A DNA stretch of 64,000 nt from Sphingomonas faeni. Its GTDB lineage: Bacteria > Pseudomonadota > Alphaproteobacteria > Sphingomonadales > Sphingomonadaceae. The DNA lies in NCBI RefSeq assembly GCF_024273235.1, contig NZ_JANBVH010000010.1:62001-126000 (forward strand), in the 5' to 3' direction. Of the stretch, positions 61,684 to 64,000 are shown piece after piece (positions within the stretch are counted from its first letter, which is position 1; every line of letters begins with the position of its first letter). Both the position numbers and the translations under genes were made by a program. The notes below the pieces were generated by a model, which saw only the letters and a list, made by a program, of their open reading frames with translations, had not been told where the DNA came from and ran no database searches.

Positions 61684-62907
61684 TTACAGCGCGTCGAAAT
61701 CGATAGGTCGTGTCCGATCAAGCGCTTGCGGCGCTTCCGGCATCGGATATTTCAAACCGGTCGCACAGTTAAAAAGAACAACCTTGTCGTCCTCGTCCAC
61801 CAGCCCGGTGTTCAGCGCCTGATGATACGCCGCGAGCGTCGCGCCGCCTTCGGGGCATAGCAGCAGCCCGTCCTGCTTCGCCGCGGCGTCGACCGCCTTC
61901 AGGATTGCCGGATCGCCGACCGCCAGCGCCTGCCCGCCCGACTCCCGCACCGCGCGCAGGATCAGGAAGTCGCCGACCGCCTTCGGCACGCGGATGCCCG
62001 CCGCGACGGTGCTCGCGTCTTCCCAGCGCTCGGCATGCTCCTCGCCCGCCTCGAACGCGCGCACGATCGGCGCGCAGCCGCTTGCCTGCACCGCGAACAT
62101 CTTGGGCCGCTCGGAGCCGATCCAGCCGAGCCTTTCGAGTTCGTCGAACGCCTTCCACATCCCGATCAGCCCGGTGCCGCCACCGGTCGGGTAGAAGATC
62201 GCATCCGGCAGTTTCCAGCCGAACTGCGCGGCGAGTTCGAGGCCCATCGTCTTCTTGCCCTCGATCCGATAGGGCTCCTTCAACGTCGAAAAATCGAACC
62301 AGCGGCCTTCCGCGGCGCCCTTGCCGACGATCGCGCCGCAATCGTCGATCAGGCCGTTCACCCGCCAGACCCGCGCGCCCTGCATCGCGATCTCGCGGAC
62401 GTTGATCTCGGGCGTGTCGTCCGGGCAGAACACGATCGTCTCGATCCCGCACCGCGTCGCGTAGGCGGCCAGCGCCGCGCCCGCATTGCCGTTGGTCGGC
62501 ATCGCGATCTTCGTGACGCCGAGCTCCTTCGCCATCGCGACGGCCATGACGAGGCCCCGCGCCTTGAAAGAGCCGGTCGGGAGGCGGCCCTCGTCCTTCA
62601 CGAGGACGTTGGGGCCTCCGGACTTCGTCAGCGGTACAAGCGGCGTCTCGATCTCGCCAAGGCTGACGATGTTGTCCGTGTGACGGACTGGAAGCAGCTC
62701 GCGCCACCGCCAAAGATCGGTCGGCCGCGCCTCGATCGTGTCGCGCGAAACCGCGGACCGTACCGCGTCGAGGTCGTAGCGCACGAGCAACGGCCGCCCG
62801 GCGCGCGACAGCCCATGAAGCTGGTCCGCCTCATACCGCTCACCGGTGATCGAGCATTCGAGATGCGTGACGAAGGTCTGGCGATCGGCGGTGAGGTTCT
62901 GGTTCAT
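61684..62907 (-). CDS. thrC: Threonine synthase
   Basis: PLP enzyme turning O-phosphohomoserine into threonine. 407 aa from the ATG at 62907; the upstream open frame is the family C repeat. The N-terminal part (FVTHLECSITGERYEADQLH) is the short, plant/archaeal-like type. The PLP Lys is in LPTGSFKARGLVMAV, the Asn loop is AMPTNGNAGAALAAYATRCG, and the phosphate loop FYPTGGGTGLIGMWKAF. A related PLP lyase cannot be ruled out from sequence alone. It separates dnaK from grpE. Confidence 0.85.
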   Translation of the reverse strand: MNQNLTADRQTFVTHLECSITGERYEADQLHGLSRAGRPLLVRYDLDAVRSAVSRDTIEARPTDLWRWRELLPVRHTDNIVSLGEIETPLVPLTKSGGPNVLVKDEGRLPTGSFKARGLVMAVAMAKELGVTKIAMPTNGNAGAALAAYATRCGIETIVFCPDDTPEINVREIAMQGARVWRVNGLIDDCGAIVGKGAAEGRWFDFSTLKEPYRIEGKKTMGLELAAQFGWKLPDAIFYPTGGGTGLIGMWKAFDELERLGWIGSERPKMFAVQASGCAPIVRAFEAGEEHAERWEDASTVAAGIRVPKAVGDFLILRAVRESGGQALAVGDPAILKAVDAAAKQDGLLLCPEGGATLAAYHQALNTGLVDEDDKVVLFNCATGLKYPMPEAPQALDRTRPIDFDAL

Positions 62908-62917
62908 GGACTGCTCT

Positions 62918-63024
62918 CCCCCCTCCCTGGAAGGGAGGGGTCGGGGGTGGGTCGATGTGGGGCGGGCGCACCGATAGCCAACCGGCCGACCCACCCCCAG
63001 CCCCTCCCTTTCAGGGAGGGGAGC
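62918..63024. repeat. Family C paired-hairpin repeat
   Basis: Left hairpin CCCTCCC-TGGA-AGGGAGGGG, right half CCGACCCACCCCCAGCCCCT and closing arm. It fills the grpE-thrC gap. Confidence 0.88.
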
Positions 63025-63029
63025 AAGGG

Positions 63030-63569
63030 TTAGCCGGCCTTGGCGACGCCGACCATCGCGGGACGCAGCAGGCGGTCCTTGATCATGTAGCCGACCTGCA
63101 TCTCCTGGACGATCGTGCCCGGCGGCTGGTCGCTCGGGATTTCCATCATCGCCTGGTGCTTGTTCGGGTCGAGCATCTGGCCTTCCGCGGCGATCTTGGT
63201 GATGCCGTGGCGCTGGAACACGCTCTCCAGCTCGCGACCGGTCGCTTCGAGGCCAGTAACGAGCCCCTTCATCTTCTCGTCCGAACGCAGGTCCGCCGGG
63301 ATCGCCGACAGACCACGCGCGAGGTTGTCCGCAACCGACAGCACGTCGCGCGCGAACGCCGTCGCGGCATAGGCGCGCGCGTCCTGCGCTTCCTTCTCGG
63401 CGCGGCGGCGGACGTTCTGGATTTCGGCTTGCGCGTACAGGACGTTCTGCTTGGCCTCGGCGAGCTGGTTCTCCAACTCGGCGACGCGGTCGTTGGTCGC
63501 GACTTCGGGCGCGTCTTCAGCGGTCTCTTCGCGCAGGTCTGCAGGCGTGTTCTGGTCGATGTCGGACAT
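63030..63569 (-). CDS. grpE: Nucleotide exchange factor GrpE
   Basis: Releases ADP from DnaK. 179 aa. An acidic N-terminus, a long coiled coil (VAELENQLAEAKQNVLYAQA, EIQNVRRRAEKEAQDARAYA) and the C-terminal beta domain with LDPNKHQAMMEIPSDQPPGT and VQEMQVGYMIKDRLLRPAMV. It follows hrcA by 25 bp. Confidence 0.96.
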   Translation of the reverse strand: MSDIDQNTPADLREETAEDAPEVATNDRVAELENQLAEAKQNVLYAQAEIQNVRRRAEKEAQDARAYAATAFARDVLSVADNLARGLSAIPADLRSDEKMKGLVTGLEATGRELESVFQRHGITKIAAEGQMLDPNKHQAMMEIPSDQPPGTIVQEMQVGYMIKDRLLRPAMVGVAKAG

Positions 63570-63594
63570 TGCTTTCCCTATAAAATTGGCCGGC

Positions 63595-64000
63595 TCAACC
63601 CATCAACCGGGCGAGCGTTGCAGCCGTGAAATCCACCATGGGCACGACGCGCGCATAGTTCAACCGCGTGGGGCCGATCACACCGACCACGCCGACCACC
63701 CGGCCGTCCAACCCGCGGAACGGTCGCGCAATCACCGAAGACCCTGACAACGCGAACAATTTGGTCTCCGCGCCGATGAAAATGCGGGTCGAATCGCCCG
63801 CCCGCGCACTGTCCAAAAGCGATGCGACTTCCTGCTTTCCCTCGAGATCGTCGAGCAGGTCGCGGACCCGGTCGAGATCGGCCGCGGCAGCGGCATCGAT
63901 CAACCGCCCTTGCCCGCGCACGATCAGCACCGGACGTCGATCCGCATCCTCACTCCACACCGCGATGCCGCGCTCAACCAAAGTCCGCGCCGCGCCGTCC
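63595..64000 (-). CDS. hrcA: Heat-inducible repressor HrcA, C-terminal part
   Basis: About 135 C-terminal residues; the N-terminal HTH is outside the window. The text TRIFIGAETKLFALSGSSVI, ARPFRGLDGRVVGVVGVIGP and TRLNYARVVPMVDFTAATLA is the conserved HrcA C-terminus. HrcA represses heat-shock operons through CIRCE; no CIRCE is visible before dnaK, so its targets must lie elsewhere (often groESL). Confidence 0.93.
   Translation of the reverse strand, partial: DGAARTLVERGIAVWSEDADRRPVLIVRGQGRLIDAAAAADLDRVRDLLDDLEGKQEVASLLDSARAGDSTRIFIGAETKLFALSGSSVIARPFRGLDGRVVGVVGVIGPTRLNYARVVPMVDFTAATLARLMG

Noticed and set aside
1..64000. tRNA and rRNA genes
   Set aside because: No GGTTCGAATCC-type T-arm with matching acceptor stem or rRNA core sequence was noticed in any gap; a covariance search would be needed to be certain.

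Overview
The window looks like chromosomal DNA of a sphingomonad (Alphaproteobacteria, probably Sphingomonas or a close relative). The reasons are high G+C with strong third-position GC bias, split F0 subunits b and b', a GapR/DUF2312 protein, EI-Ntr (PtsP), a DUF1244 protein, a PHA-system protein, and a textbook alphaproteobacterial RpoH promoter before dnaK. I saw no rRNA, tRNA, CRISPR array, prophage or intact insertion sequence.

Layout. 1-6650 (minus): a run proA, toxin-antitoxin pair, nadD, rsfS, rlmH, EnvC-like protein, CtpA, DsbB (cut by the window start). 6727-9157: a DUF3667 membrane protein, a 0.9-kb repeat field and a Rap1a/Tai-like exported protein. 9221-16890 (minus): ftsH, tilS, cpoB, RodZ-like protein, ptsP. 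17145-22636: ruvB, ruvA and ruvC, separated by a divergent 2-hydroxyacid dehydrogenase and an AraC regulator, then yebC. 22667-27968: DUF1003 protein, HerA-like ATPase, a GIY-YIG protein between two repeats, GapR, DUF1244 protein, pyruvate kinase. 28881-32750: cstA, YbdD, heme oxygenase, PHA protein, VOC protein, small exported protein. 32930-37404: lnt, metK (with an operator-like palindrome and a strong terminator), AI-2E family transporter, small lipoprotein. 37499-44613: PAP2 phosphatase, YfdC-like channel, trmB, ClC protein, a small stress/envelope group, a PAS-PAS-PAS-LuxR regulator, SMR exporter. 44813-47391: the F0 operon atpI-atpB-atpE-atpF'-atpF. 48044-51805: the ydbH-ynbE-ydbL envelope operon. 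51892-56515: radC, purB and small proteins. 56843-64000: the chaperone region (dnaJ, dnaK, then a PCu(A)C chaperone, a vgr-related protein, threonine synthase, grpE, and hrcA cut by the window end).

The strongest non-genic signal is a large set of intergenic paired-hairpin repeats. I grouped them into about eight sequence families (A to H). Each copy is normally two short hairpins in inverted orientation separated by about 30-110 bp. They fill most of the longer gaps, cluster and truncate one another at a few sites, form one four-copy tandem array (period about 166 bp), and flank a single-domain GIY-YIG gene on both sides.

Most genes are housekeeping. The accessory or unusual items are the toxin-antitoxin pair inside the proA-nadD run, the broken ruv cluster, the orphan vgr-related HExxH protein, the repeat families, and several small exported or membrane peptides.
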